The position numbers and the translations under genes were made by a program. From Adiantum capillus-veneris (lineage: Eukaryota > Streptophyta > Polypodiopsida > Polypodiales > Pteridaceae), in NCBI GenBank assembly GCA_014529385.2, contig CM043967.1, forward strand, positions 13,514,001 through 13,578,000: 64,000 nt of DNA, written 5' to 3'. This document shows positions 12,331-22,254 of this stretch, one piece after another (positions within the stretch are counted from its first letter, which is position 1; each line of letters starts with the position of its first letter). Under the pieces are notes generated by a model, which did no database searches, was not told the DNA's origin, and worked only from the letters and a program-made list of their open reading frames with translations.

Positions 12331-12782
12331 TAGTCTCAATATTTTTGCTTTGCTGCCCATCCTCATTTTTGGCCTTTTTTATAAAGCCTGGCTTTGTCAT
12401 AGTTCCCCAGTTTCAATGTATTAAGAAAGCCAAGACTGACTTTCTTTATGTCCTGTCTATCATATTTTTTTTATGCCTAGATGTTGCCACTAGCCTCATT
12501 GACAATCTAAATCACATAGAAAATGTGGTAAAGATTTCAATGAAAGACCATCTTGGTGTAGATACTCCATTTAGATATGAAGGAAAAGTTCCAAGTGCTA
12601 GCACTCTTGCGGAGCAAGAGGATAAGGACACATGTTTTAGTCTAAGTTGGGATTGTTGAAAGCTGGCAAGGTTGTCCTCACTACAGAAGGCACTCAATGA
12701 GTTGGCTTATGGGATAAATGTTGTCAGTATAGGTGAGTTATACCAAAGTTTTTAATGTTGGAAAGTCTGAAGCATTTGAGGA
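12331..12782 (+). other. Unassigned stretch after the hAT fragment
   Basis: An open frame to 12659 includes NVVKISMKDHLGVDTPF and an acidic A-E-Q-E-D-K-D segment but matches no family I recognise. It may be further transposon coding sequence. Confidence 0.3.
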
Positions 12783-12820
12783 TCATTAGGAAAAATATGA
12801 ACCCCAAAAGGGCCCTTTAG
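12783..12820 (-). repeat. 35-bp dispersed motif, copy 2 (inverted)
   Basis: The reverse complement reads GGGCCCTTTTGGGGTTC followed by ATATTTTTCCTAATGAT. It is inverted relative to the copies at 10239 and 20528, so it could be a terminal repeat of an element on either side. See the gene cluster to the right. Confidence 0.75.
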
Positions 12821-12956
12821 CTTAAGGGGTGATTAAGCATGGATCAATAGGAAGAGGGTGGTGGCCACAGCTATGCCCTTTCAAAAGGTAGGGTAGTAGG
12901 GGGCATGGGGGCCTATTTGTTCCCCTCATTATAGCTTTGTCCCCTACAAAGAGAGA

Positions 12957-12957
<1 letters not shown>

Positions 12958-12986
<29 letters not shown>
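12958..12986. repeat. Poly-G run (29 G)
   Basis: Uninterrupted G homopolymer. Similar runs occur at 15066, 18249, 29565 and (as C) 45379. Confidence 0.98.
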
Positions 12987-12987
<1 letters not shown>

Positions 12988-13193
12988 GCTTTCCCTCCAT
13001 TTTCATGGGCGCCCATAAAGTAACCCTAAAATTTCATTTTATTCTTTTTAATCTCTAAATCTCATTTTTCACTCTCCAAAGGCTCTCCTAACCAAATACA
13101 TGGTCAAAAAACTATTATCTTTGACCAAAATTTGCATTTCTCAGTAGTACCCTCTATTCTACCTCTTCCCTCTTCTCTTTCTCCTTCTGCCTC

Positions 13194-13455
13194 CAAGCTT
13201 TCCATAGTTGTAGCACATAAGGAAGATTTCCATAGATGCACCACTTGTCTCCCCCTTTCATCTACACTATCCCTTTGAAATACTTCTTCTCCCCTTGCTC
13301 CCCATTGAGCCACTTCTCCCCCTCCCGCCAAGCTTTCCATAGCTGCATCACAAATGGAATCTTTCCATAGCTGCACGACCTGTCTCCCCCTTTCATCCAC
13401 ACCATCCATTTGAACTAGTTCTTCTCCCCTTGTTTCCCATTAAGCCATTCCTTCT
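13194..13455. repeat. 135-bp imperfect tandem duplication
   Basis: CAAGCTTTCCATAG starts at 13194 and again at 13329. Both units continue with similar CTGTCTCCCCCTTTCATC and AACTTCTTCTCCCC-like phrases. It lies just upstream of the first plus-strand gene of the cluster. Confidence 0.85.
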
Positions 13456-13521
13456 CATTTCATTCCTGAAGCAACAGGACTCTCTCTCTAACACCACACC
13501 TCTTCTTCTTTTGGTGCTACC

Positions 13522-14877
13522 ATGTCAACCCCCTCCACTTCAAGGAAGCCAAAGGATGAGATAGAGGTGGTTTGCTTGCATAACACTAGGGATTTTGATG
13601 GGGAATGTGTGCTGCAAGTGTTTTCTAAATGATCTTGGATCTTCATGCAACCTGCAACTATCGGGCCTCATCGAGTTCAAAACTGTGGCAATCTTGACGA
13701 ACATTGGAAGGTGAGACTTTTTGGTTTCAAGAACCATATAGTCAATGGCACAGTGGCCATTGCTCAGCGCATGTACTCTTGGCATTCCATGTGCTTGAGG
13801 AATGGAAGCTCAAGAGATTTCCCAATACATTGTAAGTTGTAAAACATTGTTGGTTGTTGATTGTAAACGCTTGTTATTTGTTTTTGACTCGATAGTTTTT
13901 GGTATTGTCGTAGATATATTCCCCATCTGACTTTTTTTAGGAACAACCAATCAAGAGTCTCACAGGAACCTTCAATGCTCTTCATGCGGACATTGGTGTT
14001 ATGATGCTTCGCAACTCGCCAGCTTCAATTCTGCTGCAACATAGAATCTTCTTCTACTCACACACGTATGTAGTGCTGGCTTGGAAGGATGGATATGGTA
14101 AGATCATTGCTGTTGACAAACCTTCATTTACTGAGTCTGGAATGGCCACAACCCAATGCATGGTCACTCTTCTTAGTGAAGTAAAAGATGCTTTCCAATA
14201 TTTTCTTCTCATTGAAATTTGGGAAGGCTTCCAGATCAGTAGGACTCAGTTGGTGCTACCCCGTGCATGTTTTTGTATACATGTTCAAGACATTTCCATT
14301 CAGTGTCACACCTACTATGTTTTGTAGCAAGAATGTCATGTATGAATCAATAAAACTGGTATTTGGAGATAATTGGGGAATGGTTGAGGGAATGCACCAA
14401 GGAGATAAATAAAAGTGTAAGGTGGGGGGCTTCAGGTATAGGGATACAATATTTGAAAGTACGCACTACTTTGTACCTACGTTTCCAGTATGAGCATTGG
14501 ATGTGTAAGAGTGGAAAGTGGATACCCTTACAATCTAGTGTTGCTAATTTTGTGACATTTAACATGCCCGTTACTTTGTGAAATGGTGTTTCTGAGATCG
14601 TGTAAATTAGTGAACACCAGACACTCACCAACATACTGGAACACTTGATTATCTTGGGCTATGAAGAAATCAAAGATGCTTGCTTTTGTCTCAATCGGTA
14701 AAAGGTCAGTTTAATTTATATGTTGTCTACATGTGTCAATTGCTAGTCTTATTAAAAGAATTTTTGTTGTTTCACATTGGTAGGTGGATGGAGACAGCCA
14801 TGAAAGTGCAAGAGGAGTGGAGGGTGGTGGCGCACTGTCTGATAGTTGATTTGATAGATAAATGTCACCGGCTCTAA
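13522..14877 (+). pseudogene. Unidentified multi-exon gene A of the cluster
   Basis: Starts at ATG 13522 (MSTPSTSRKPKDEIEVVCL). Two plausible introns are visible: 13832-13940 (GTAAGT...TTTTTTTAG) and 14698-14783 (GTAAAAGG...CATTGGTAG). Removing the second joins two open frames in phase, from EEIKDACFCLNR into WMETAMKVQEEWRVVAHCL, ending at TAA 14875-14877. The middle reads HRIFFYSHTYVVLAWKDGYG and later TLYLRFQYEHWMCKSGKW. At least three frame disruptions and several stops show decay. I do not recognise the family. The introns and coding texture argue that it was once a real gene. Confidence 0.5.
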
Positions 14878-15065
14878 TTCCACATTGTAAAGCATTCTGC
14901 TTAATGGAAATTCAAAGCTTTTTTGTCGTTATGGTATCACCTTCATTGATTAAGTTTTTTAGAATTTGTTTGGTGTTTGTGTGTGCATCCATGTGTGTTT
15001 GTATGTATACCAAAGAGCTTTGGAATGATATCTTTCTCTGTAGCGGGCCGCGGCGGGGTGGGGAA

Positions 15066-15083
15066 GGGGGGGGGGGGGGGGGG
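15066..15083. repeat. Poly-G run (18 G)
   Basis: G homopolymer ~95 bp upstream of the ATG of the next plus-strand gene. Confidence 0.97.
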
Positions 15084-15176
15084 TGTAAATAATGGGGAGG
15101 GGGCTTCTTATATTTCTATCAACACTTGAGAGTGAGACAGAGAGAAAGACACACACACACACAGACATAGAGAGCC

Positions 15177-16741
15177 ATGTCAGCAAATGCTACCGCATCC
15201 TCCTCCCACGCAGCAGCAACATCGAAAGAGCCACATACCCCCCTTTCACGGTTTCTTCTTTTCTTAGAGGACACCAAATATGTTGGACGCAATGATCTTC
15301 ACGGCTTCTTTACCCACACACTGGATCTACAAAAAACCATGCAACTCCACAATGACACTTTTCACGACATCATAGAGTATATGCATTCGCATATACTCAA
15401 GTATGTTGTGAACTTTGAAGACAACGCCATGCTGTGGTTGCCATGTGCTTCTCTACATCCACAAGGGCGACACTTCATTTTCAAAGAGACTAGCCCTATT
15501 TGAGGCGATCGCAAAAGAGGCGAACCACTTTTGCTAAGTGACAAAGGAAGTTGCAGACTCCTTCAAGAAGCACAAAATTGGGCAATCTTTCTTGTCCAAC
15601 ATTGCCACTCTCTTCTTCCTTGTCAATGAGGATCCCTCCTTGGAGGAGATGGAGATCCTGCATCTGGCAGTGGATGGGGTGCTATTGGAACATAAAGATC
15701 CCAAGCCCGCCCTATAGATGTCAAAAGTGAGTGAAGACTGCAAGCTGCCAAATATCCCCACGGCTTGGAAAAAGCAGTTGCAGTGAGAGAGCAGATTGTT
15801 GGCACCTCTGAGGTGCCCGACCTTGAGAGTCGTGACCCTGTTGCAATTCCCAAAGTGGAGATTAGTTGTCTCAGCATCATAATTATAGCAGATGAAGAGT
15901 ATTTAATCTTACATGATCTAGAAAATTCTTTAGGTGTTCGACTAGATGAGTGTCTTAGCCTCAGATCACCGAGATGGACTTCCCCCTTGATCCTACACCA
16001 GAAGCTGCAGATGGCAAGTTGCTTCCATTGGGGGACTCTGTTGTTGACACAATTGCACTAGTGATGGCGGATATTCTTGCTGCAGAGCAGAGTGAAGTCA
16101 CAGAAGAGGATTTCGTTGCCACACAAGTGATGTTGTTGCCAACCAGACTCCTATCTGCCCTGATGTTGCAAGGTTGATGAGAGAAAATCATCTATCAGCC
16201 TTGAAGCCACACCAACTATGGATGATGAGGATAAGCAGCAAGAGGTAATACTAAGCATCTTCTACGTTCATAATTCAAACTTTCTTCTTTGCTTTTGGTT
16301 AATTATAATTTTGCAGGATGTTTTGGACATGGACCTGTGGGCTAGCCGGAAGGGGGGAGAGCGCATGGTGTTTGGGCCTCAGGCAGCCCTAGCACACTAC
16401 ATCAGTAAACTACAAATGCAGGATCTGTGCATCATACAAAAGGATTTCTTACCGAACGGCCATTTTGTTTTGTGGGTTCTTAAGGCCGCAAGTAAACTCC
16501 TATGCTTAGCCACCATCCCTCAAATATCCCATGTAGTTATTCTGGTGAAAAAATCACTTGCAATTTCCACTTTTCAAGCGGTGTCTTTTGCGGCAAGGTC
16601 ATGACACGCATAGCTCTTTGTCAAGCCATGGGGGTTGACCGTGCCCAAGCTATAGCTACTTCTGTACTTACATCCATTCTACCCAACTCTATGGAACGTC
16701 GTAGAGAGATTGCAAAGTGCCTCCTATCAAAAGATAGTTAA
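15177..16741 (+). pseudogene. Unidentified multi-exon gene B of the cluster
   Basis: Starts at ATG 15177 (MSANATASSSHAAATSKE, a Ser/Ala-rich N-terminus), followed by a helical-looking block ending DIIEYMHSHILKYVVNF. The frame then shifts; later blocks include ALFEAIAKEANHF, LSNIATLFFLVNEDPSLEE and an acidic TEEDFVATQ segment. A clean intron, 16245-16316 (GTAATACTAAG...TTTTGCAG), joins MDDEDKQQE to DVLDMDLWASRKGG in phase. The C-terminal part includes MGVDRAQAIATSV and ends at a stop at about 16739-16741. The block near residues 40-80 weakly recalls an H2A-type helix (VGR..., IIEYM...IL), but this is too weak to call. Function unknown; broken by several frameshifts. Confidence 0.5.
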
Positions 16742-16959
16742 GTCAGATGTACAAGATTTCAAATGAAAATTATCTTTCTTGTCCATGAATTCTTGCAAAA
16801 TTCAATTTATTGATTTGATCATGTTCATTGACAAGGCAAACTGTGAAATTCTACCCATTTGTAATATGTATTAACTATTTTAATGTTGATTTTGTATATT
16901 GAAAATAACTTGTCCAAAAAATAGCATAAAAATTGTTTTTGTGTACTAGTTGTGCCCTG

Positions 16960-17094
16960 TATATGACATATTATGCAATTTTGTATGTGTCCACAAGGCA
17001 ACGAGAATATGCCCTGCAAGCCTGCTGTCTGGTCAAATCTCGTTGCCTTGTGGACACAACTAATTTGACTGGTTTTGCAATATTATGGCATATA
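16960..17094. repeat. 135-bp foldback (long hairpin)
   Basis: A perfect 21-bp inverted repeat (16986-17006 with 17038-17058; arm TGTGTCCACAAGGCAACGAGA, spacer 31 bp) extends imperfectly outward to matching TATATG-CATA-TAT-GCAA segments at 16960-16978 and 17075-17094. It lies between the convergent ends of gene B and the H3-like gene. It could be a small foldback element, a transcription-end structure or a small-RNA precursor. Confidence 0.85.
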
Positions 17095-17423
17095 GAGAGA
17101 AAAACTTTTACCCAGTGGACAATTTCAAGCCAACCAAAAAATTTACTTAGCTTTAGTTTTGCCATCATCTAAGCAATGCCTGCCAACTAGAGAACCTTTT
17201 GTACAATTGATTATCATCTCACCTTCAACCATTTAACAAAATGTAGTCAAATGTACACATTAAAAGTGGACATTAAGTTTACATAGAGCGACAAAAAGAG
17301 ACATATTGTATTTGTCGCAAAGTGAAAATACATTGAGTTCACAAGAAAACTTGAATCTAGTACAAGGGTTCTGAAGTAAATTGATTTCCATACAAAAGTT
17401 AGTTATAAAAAGAGGTTTTGACG
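17095..17423. other. Spacer downstream of the H3-like gene
   Basis: AT-rich, no coding frame; probably the 3' flank of the minus-strand H3-like gene. Confidence 0.4.
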
Positions 17424-18168
17424 TCAGATGGTATCCCAGTCATGCCTTAGGCAATGTGCAAATTTCATGTCCTTGGCCATGATTGTTACACGCTTGGCCT
17501 GGACAACACATAAGAATGTGTCTTCAAAGAGACTGACTAAATAAGCCTTTGTAGCCTCCTGAATTGATTCGAGGGCAATTGTAGACATCCAAAGCTATAT
17601 GTTGTAGCTTTGTATCACTTCCTTACATGTCCATGCAAATGGTGCTTTCCTAATAAGCAGGTCCGTTGTCTTCTGGTAATGACAAATTTTAGTACGCTTG
17701 ACAAAATTGTCGTGTTCTTTGAGGTCAGCGTTGTGGGGGCCTGTGAGCTCCTTGGATATTTGCTCTTTGTGGCTTCCTGTAGAATTTTGGATTTCGACGA
17801 GGCTTGGGAGGTGGTTGGGGGGCATCTTCATCCCGATCATATTGCTCACCATCACTGCTACGCTCATCATTGTTGGGTTGATCAGAAAGCATGGCACCCA
17901 TTCCTCTAGGTACTGACTTGCCGGCCACAATGTGGCGACGTGGATCAGATGACATTGCACCCATTTGGCCTGGCAACATCTTTCCGCGCACCCTATGATT
18001 CACCAGGATGTCCTCCCCTTCCCACGACGGATGTTCATTGGACGTGTTCGTCTCTGTGCATTTTGGGTCAACTAGCTCTTTTGGTTTTTTATTTTCATGC
18101 ATCTTTTGCTTTCTACGTGCCTCAATGGTCTTTAGATTCTTCTTTGCAGTCTATTTGGTACTTGCCAT
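17424..18168 (-). pseudogene. Divergent histone H3-like gene with expanded N-terminal tail
   Basis: Histone H3 forms the H3-H4 core of the nucleosome. The minus strand starts at ATG 18168 with MASTK, a stop, TAKK, matching the canonical H3 start MARTKQTARK with Gln5 replaced by TAG. Near the other end one frame reads HYQKTTDLLIRKAPF (alpha-N and alpha-1), a TAG stop in loop 1, then [19 protein letters not shown] (alpha-2) and [15 protein letters not shown] (alpha-3), ending at TGA 17426-17424. This aligns with H3 over the whole fold without gaps. Loop 1 has canonical H3 length, not the insertion usual in plant CENH3. The YQK motif sits at about residue 163 rather than 54, so the tail carries ~110 extra residues, including an acidic D-E-rich and a Pro/Arg-rich stretch. 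One frameshift separates tail and fold. It appears to be a pseudogene or a strongly diverged copy. Confidence 0.88.
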
Positions 18169-18245
18169 CTAGAAAGTGCGTTTGGGGTGCTTCTTAGACC
18201 TTGTGGTGTTCGGTGAGGGAAGGAGTGTTATATGTTTGTGAAAGG

Positions 18246-18248
<3 letters not shown>

Positions 18249-18280
<32 letters not shown>
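18249..18280. repeat. Poly-G run (32 G)
   Basis: Longest G homopolymer in the window, ~80 bp upstream of the ATG of the minus-strand H3-like gene. Confidence 0.98.
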
Positions 18281-18282
<2 letters not shown>

Positions 18283-18520
18283 TGTTTACGTCCTTATATA
18301 GGGTGGCCATATAAGGGTGGGTTCACATGGTGGAAACGAGCCACTAAAAGCACGAGAAAATAATCTTTTGAATTTTAAAACCACATGAAATTGGAGAACT
18401 ATTCAAACACACTGAGAAAAAAGTCTACTTGTAAAATTGCGTAAGTAATCAAACAATGAAAACACTTGATCCAAAAAAAGAGAGCATCCAAGTGTAATGG
18501 TTTTCCATTATCATGAGATT

Positions 18521-19750
18521 CTAAATACATCTACTACCTCCTGACCCAAACTTTTCCAACCCTAGTCCTTGATGCTCACCACACTGCATGCCGTGTTGGA
18601 CCTTGCGAGGATCTCCAATGCTCTGAGGAACAAACATGGGCCAGTCGACGAGCTTCTTTTGCCAAGCGCGATGACCTTGCACATTCAATCGACACTTTGC
18701 GTCGAAAAGTGGTGCGGTAAAACCAATTGAACATTTCTTGAATAGAGCATGAGCGCAGTAAACTCCCTTCATGTCTTGTATTCTTGAAGTAGACACCCCT
18801 GGCACGATAGTGTGACTTCTCCATACCTTGCATGCTCGAAAGATCCAATGACCCATACATGTTCATAAAGTATGCACCATGGGCATAGAAGATGTGCTGC
18901 TCATAGAGCCATAACACATCGATGATCAAAACTAAAGCATAGTATAGACCAAGTTAGAATAGCAAACAGTCACCATATAGTGTGTAATGTTTGATTCACC
19001 CCATGCAGTGACAATTGCCTTTGTGAACCCCACCACCAAACTTCAAAATTCTTGTCGTTGCTCACTGGTTGTGCTTGCAAGTCTCGTAGTATCTTCATCA
19101 TCTTGTCGAATACCGCCCAAACATGTTGTTGGCTAAGCACAACACTTGAATTTCTATCATTGTCCGTTGTATACTTGCAGAGATTCTTCCACAACTCCCA
19201 TCCACCTTCAGATGTTGATGTTCTGACAACAACACCCCTTTCCTTGGTCCGAACCCTCTTCAAAAAATGCCTTGCCTTTAGTTCACTCATGGACACTGGT
19301 TGGGCCACTTCTTGAGCCCTTGCATTGTTCTTCTATGCAACAATGGAGGTGTTGGTCCCATGACAAAGATCCTTTCGTACAATGCACTAGTGGTATGGGA
19401 AAGAAGTTGACATTGATGCAAAGACCATTGTGCGCTACCAGCTCCAATAGTTGACAATCATTTGTAGTATCCAAGAAGACCTTGCTCCCCTCTACTTACA
19501 TATTGTAAGAATGGACCAAGGATATATTTAATGTTGGATACACATTGATGGTTGGATAATTAGGGTAGAGGCAACCATGCATCCAAAGGTCTAGATTGGT
19601 GTGACCTGCACCACGGCGTTGTTGTGCAGTTTGCAAGTAATGACGCTTTGAGGGTGCAAAGTCCTTTGGCAACCGAACATGTAGAGAAACCATTTTCAAA
19701 CTTGACAATCTTGTTGTGGATGGGAGGTTTGTAATGTCACCTAGCTCCAT
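18521..19750 (-). pseudogene. Transposase-like gene with QGMEK motif
   Basis: From about 19750 one frame runs MELGDITNLPSTTRL... through LWMHGCLYPNYPTINVYP and, past one stop, VFLDTTNDCQLLELVAHNG. The next frame reads ELKARHFLKRVRTKERG and GGWELWKNLCKYTTDND. The last part (18929-18576) reads HGAYFMNMYGSLDLSSMQG, then MEKSHYRARGVYFKNTRHEG and IQEMFNWFYR. The Q-G-[ML]-E-K block followed by an F-x(3)-[TS]-x-H motif recalls, from memory, the C-terminal part of uncharacterised transposase-like proteins in plants and invertebrates. The superfamily name is not certain. Two or more frameshifts and stops make it non-functional as read. It is divergent from genes A and B and upstream of the H3-like gene on the same strand. 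Confidence 0.5.
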
Positions 19751-20008
19751 GGCAAGGGGAATAAAGCTGGCCTCAAGCAAGAGAGAAGAGATGCAGCAGA
19801 GGCACGGAGTGGAGAGGTGAGCTATGAAGTAAAGAGCTATGGGATGGAGAGCTTCAAGAAAGCTATGGAGTGGAGAGCTGCAGGAGAGCTACAAAGTGGA
19901 GAGGAGGGCTATGGAGTGGAGAGCCATGGGAGGGAGAGTTGTAACAAAGCTATGGAGTGGACCTGCAACAAAAAGAGGGAAGAAGGAAGAGTGTGTGCTG
20001 AAAATTAG

Positions 20009-20051
<43 letters not shown>

Positions 20052-20525
20052 TGAGAGAGGGAAGGAGGAAGAGTGTGTGCTGAAGAGTAGGAAAGAGAAA
20101 AGAGAGAGGGGAGTAATTTTGGAGGGAAATAAAAAAAGTTGGGAAGTTTCATATTTTGCAAGTCTAGTAGTGAGATTTTGAGAGAGAAATTTCCTTTTTG
20201 GGTATACATATAGGTTGGGGAGAAGTTTTGAGTAAAGTGAGGTTTTTTTTTTTTGTTGAAAAAAGTGCTTTTTTGGAGTGAGGCTATGGATGCCCTTGAT
20301 GATGTGACAAAAGAAAGGGGGGAGAGTAGTTATTGTCATAAGTACCACCACTCTTTTGAGTAGAGAATAGAATGTACATATCCTCCCTCCCTAGCCTCTA
20401 TTTCAACCTACAAAAAGCCTATGAGACAGCCTTAAAAAAAGCCTATGAGAATACCCTCATTCAATGGCCTTGTCTCCTAAACCACACACATTTTCAGCCT
20501 TAATCCCTTAAAATTAGGGATCCTT
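19751..20525. other. Purine-rich flank with GA tract
   Basis: Short degenerate repeats of the type TATGGAGTGGAGAGC run from about 19835 to 19960, followed by a (GA)n tract at about 20018-20050 and a repeated GGAAGAGTGTGTGCTGAA phrase (about 19984 and 20067). No coding frame. It would form the promoter side of the transposase-like gene. Confidence 0.6.
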
Positions 20526-20527
20526 AC

Positions 20528-20565
20528 AAGGCCCTTTTGGGGTTCTTATTTTTCCTAATGATAGT
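20528..20565 (+). repeat. 35-bp dispersed motif, copy 3
   Basis: Reads AAGGCCCTTTTGGGGTTC then TTATTTTTCCTAATGAT. Inverted relative to the copy at 12783-12820, with which it would bracket the gene cluster. Confidence 0.75.
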
Positions 20566-21013
20566 GATGATGCCTATATGGATCTTGGTGATAAACCACA
20601 TGCTGATGCATCTAGGAGTGATGGTGGTGTATCTAGGGTTGATGCAATTGGTGATGCATCGGGGGGTGATGCAATTGGTGATGCATCTATGGGACCACTA
20701 GATTGTAAATCTCAAGTATGGGACAATTTATCGACCATGGGATGATCCAAAGAATATATTGTTTGAGTCAAAGCCAATTGTAATCATTGATATTGATGGT
20801 GTCATGCTAACTTCAATAGATAGAAAGCAATGTAGAGATGCACCTTCCTACTGGTAGGGGAGTCTATTGGGTTCAAAAGTGATGCACCTTCCTTTTTGGA
20901 CTGGTGCCTTGAGCACTTTGATGTATTTGTTGGACATTCCATATGAAGAAGATATGAAAAAGAAAGTAGAAAAACTGTTGTAAAGCTACTTTCTTTTGCA
21001 GTTGAAAGCAAGG
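20566..21013 (+). other. Short coding-like remnant with 24-bp repeat
   Basis: Around 20618-20690 a GATGCAATTGGTGATGCATC-type unit repeats, giving a frame with recurring DAIGDAS. A little further a frame reads KPIVIIDIDGVML, then breaks. No family recognised. Confidence 0.35.
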
Positions 21014-21279
21014 TGTAAGGTCTCCACCTTTCTAGCTGCTGCAGAAGGAATCAACTTAAAGTTTTAGGGGAAAGCATTGGACATACAAACAGGTAAAGAA
21101 CTATCTCAAAAGAAGCTAAAAATGGTATTTTTGGAATCTTAAGCACAACAAACCCAAGGTTAGGAATTTTTAGAATTAAGTTCGGACCAAAATTAACCCC
21201 ACTAGTCCCTTCATAAATTAAATTTCCAAGAAAAACTGGATGGTTGTAGTAATCATTTAAACATAGACTTTTACTAAGA
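21014..21279 (+). repeat. Gypsy LTR-1 5' fragment, plus orientation
   Basis: Starts TGTAAGGTCTCCACCTTTCT. It is an inverted copy of the LTR start at 24372 running down the minus strand: TGTAAGGTCTCTACCTTTCT, with long matches such as TTTTTGGAATCTTAAGCACA in both. It stops where LTR-2 begins. Confidence 0.75.
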
Positions 21280-21610
21280 TGTGAGGGCACAGCCGCTGGT
21301 GAACTCCTCTTCCAATTGGAGAAGTTTACTAAATGCTTTTAGTGTGCGGGAATGGATAGTTACCTGACTAATCAGGTCCACCCGTCCATGATTGACAACC
21401 TTAGTCAATCCCCACTTACCACCCCGCACTCGCACATGATCCTTTTGTTTCCTAATTACTACCACATGTGTTTTAACACTTAAAATAATGGATTCATTTT
21501 TAACTTTTCATCACATTCAAGTCATTGAAATCAGCATTGAAAATAGTCTTTTAGAAAACAAACATCTTTAGACTTAAGACAAGGTACGTTCACTTTATAA
21601 TATATGTTGA
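21280..21610 (+). repeat. Gypsy LTR-2 5' fragment, plus orientation
   Basis: Starts TGTGAGGGCACAGCC. It is the inverted counterpart of the LTR at 28063-27640 (TGTAAGGGCACATTTGC...), sharing GGATAGTTACCTGACTAATC and AACCTTAGTCAATC phrases in reverse complement. Confidence 0.75.
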
Positions 21611-21614
21611 AAAT

Positions 21615-21960
21615 CTTGACTCGTACTTCACTTGTCTCAAGCACACCTATACATGGGTGAACAAACAACACCCTTCCTTATTTATAAACAGGGTGGAAAC
21701 CCATCATCTAAAAGTTCGGGGCACTCATACGCCAGTACCAGTTGCCCATACAACCGGACGGTTCCCCTAGGATAAAAACAGTATTCTAAGTAGTATCCAC
21801 AAACATACACATGTAGGAGATACAACCTCCATGTACATGGGGAAAACTGACTCATCAGTGGCCAATCATCATTACTCATCACATGAAGTTAAAATATTCC
21901 AAGGAATCAGAGGTGTCTTAAGACAAGTTGTCTTAAGGATGACCAATCATTCTTTCCTAA
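21615..21960 (-). repeat. Gypsy LTR-2 3' part, minus orientation
   Basis: Same orientation as the LTR at 27303-27600, sharing TTGCCCATACAACCGG-type and CCTAGGATAAAAACAGTAT phrases. It ends next to a decayed primer-binding-site-like sequence at about 21618-21633. It abuts an oppositely oriented LTR-2 fragment, so an inversion or nested insertion has occurred. Confidence 0.6.
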
Positions 21961-22149
21961 GTCAACCAGTCTTATCCCAAATATTTCCTTCCTAATTTAC
22001 AACAAGTGCTTGTAGGTTTCTTGGAAGATGTCTTCCATTTAGGCCAGTTTTACTTTTTCTAATTCCTACTCGCTCTTTACATATGCAATGTTAACAATTA
22101 AAGAAAAAATTGAATTAACTAAACTTAATTGTAGCGAAGACCCACCTGG

Positions 22150-22254
22150 GATTGATCTGGAATTTTTTGTAGCCGTCGTGCCGATGCTCTGGTTTTTTTT
22201 GGAGCTCCGCCCTCATCATCAGATGTAGGAGTGGCTCGGGTCCTTTTAGGTGCC
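22150..22254 (-). pseudogene. Gypsy gag N-terminal fragment
   Basis: The minus strand from ATG 22254 reads MAPKRTRATPTSDDEGGAPK, then KTRASARRLQKIPDQSQ, a basic N-terminus typical of Ty3/gypsy gag. It ends at a CAG/GTGGGT sequence that resembles a splice donor and then becomes AT-rich. The rest of gag is not present here. Confidence 0.5.

Larger units (their letters stand above)
12783..20565. mobile_element. Candidate 7.8-kb element with histone H3-like gene
   Basis: An inverted pair of ~35-bp motifs (ends ATCATTAGGAAAAATA) brackets four gene-like units: two plus-strand multi-exon genes (13522-14877 and 15177-16740), a minus-strand H3-like gene (18168-17424) and a minus-strand transposase-like gene (about 19750-18521). 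The gene pairs converge on a foldback at 16960-17094. I cannot see a clean target duplication, and the left motif could instead pair with the copy at 10239. Whether this is one mobile unit is inference. Confidence 0.4.

Noticed and set aside
15177-15503. H2A-like reading of gene B
   Set aside because: Only a short VGR and IIEYM...IL similarity; the loop and following helix do not align. Not enough to claim a histone.
17424-18168. Calling the H3-like gene CENH3
   Set aside because: Loop 1 has canonical H3 length and lacks the insertion usual in plant CENH3; a variant H3 with a long tail is all that can be said.
12783-20565. Endogenous giant-virus origin of the histone gene
   Set aside because: Genes carry plant-type introns, and no viral hallmark genes (capsid, packaging ATPase, polymerase) are visible.
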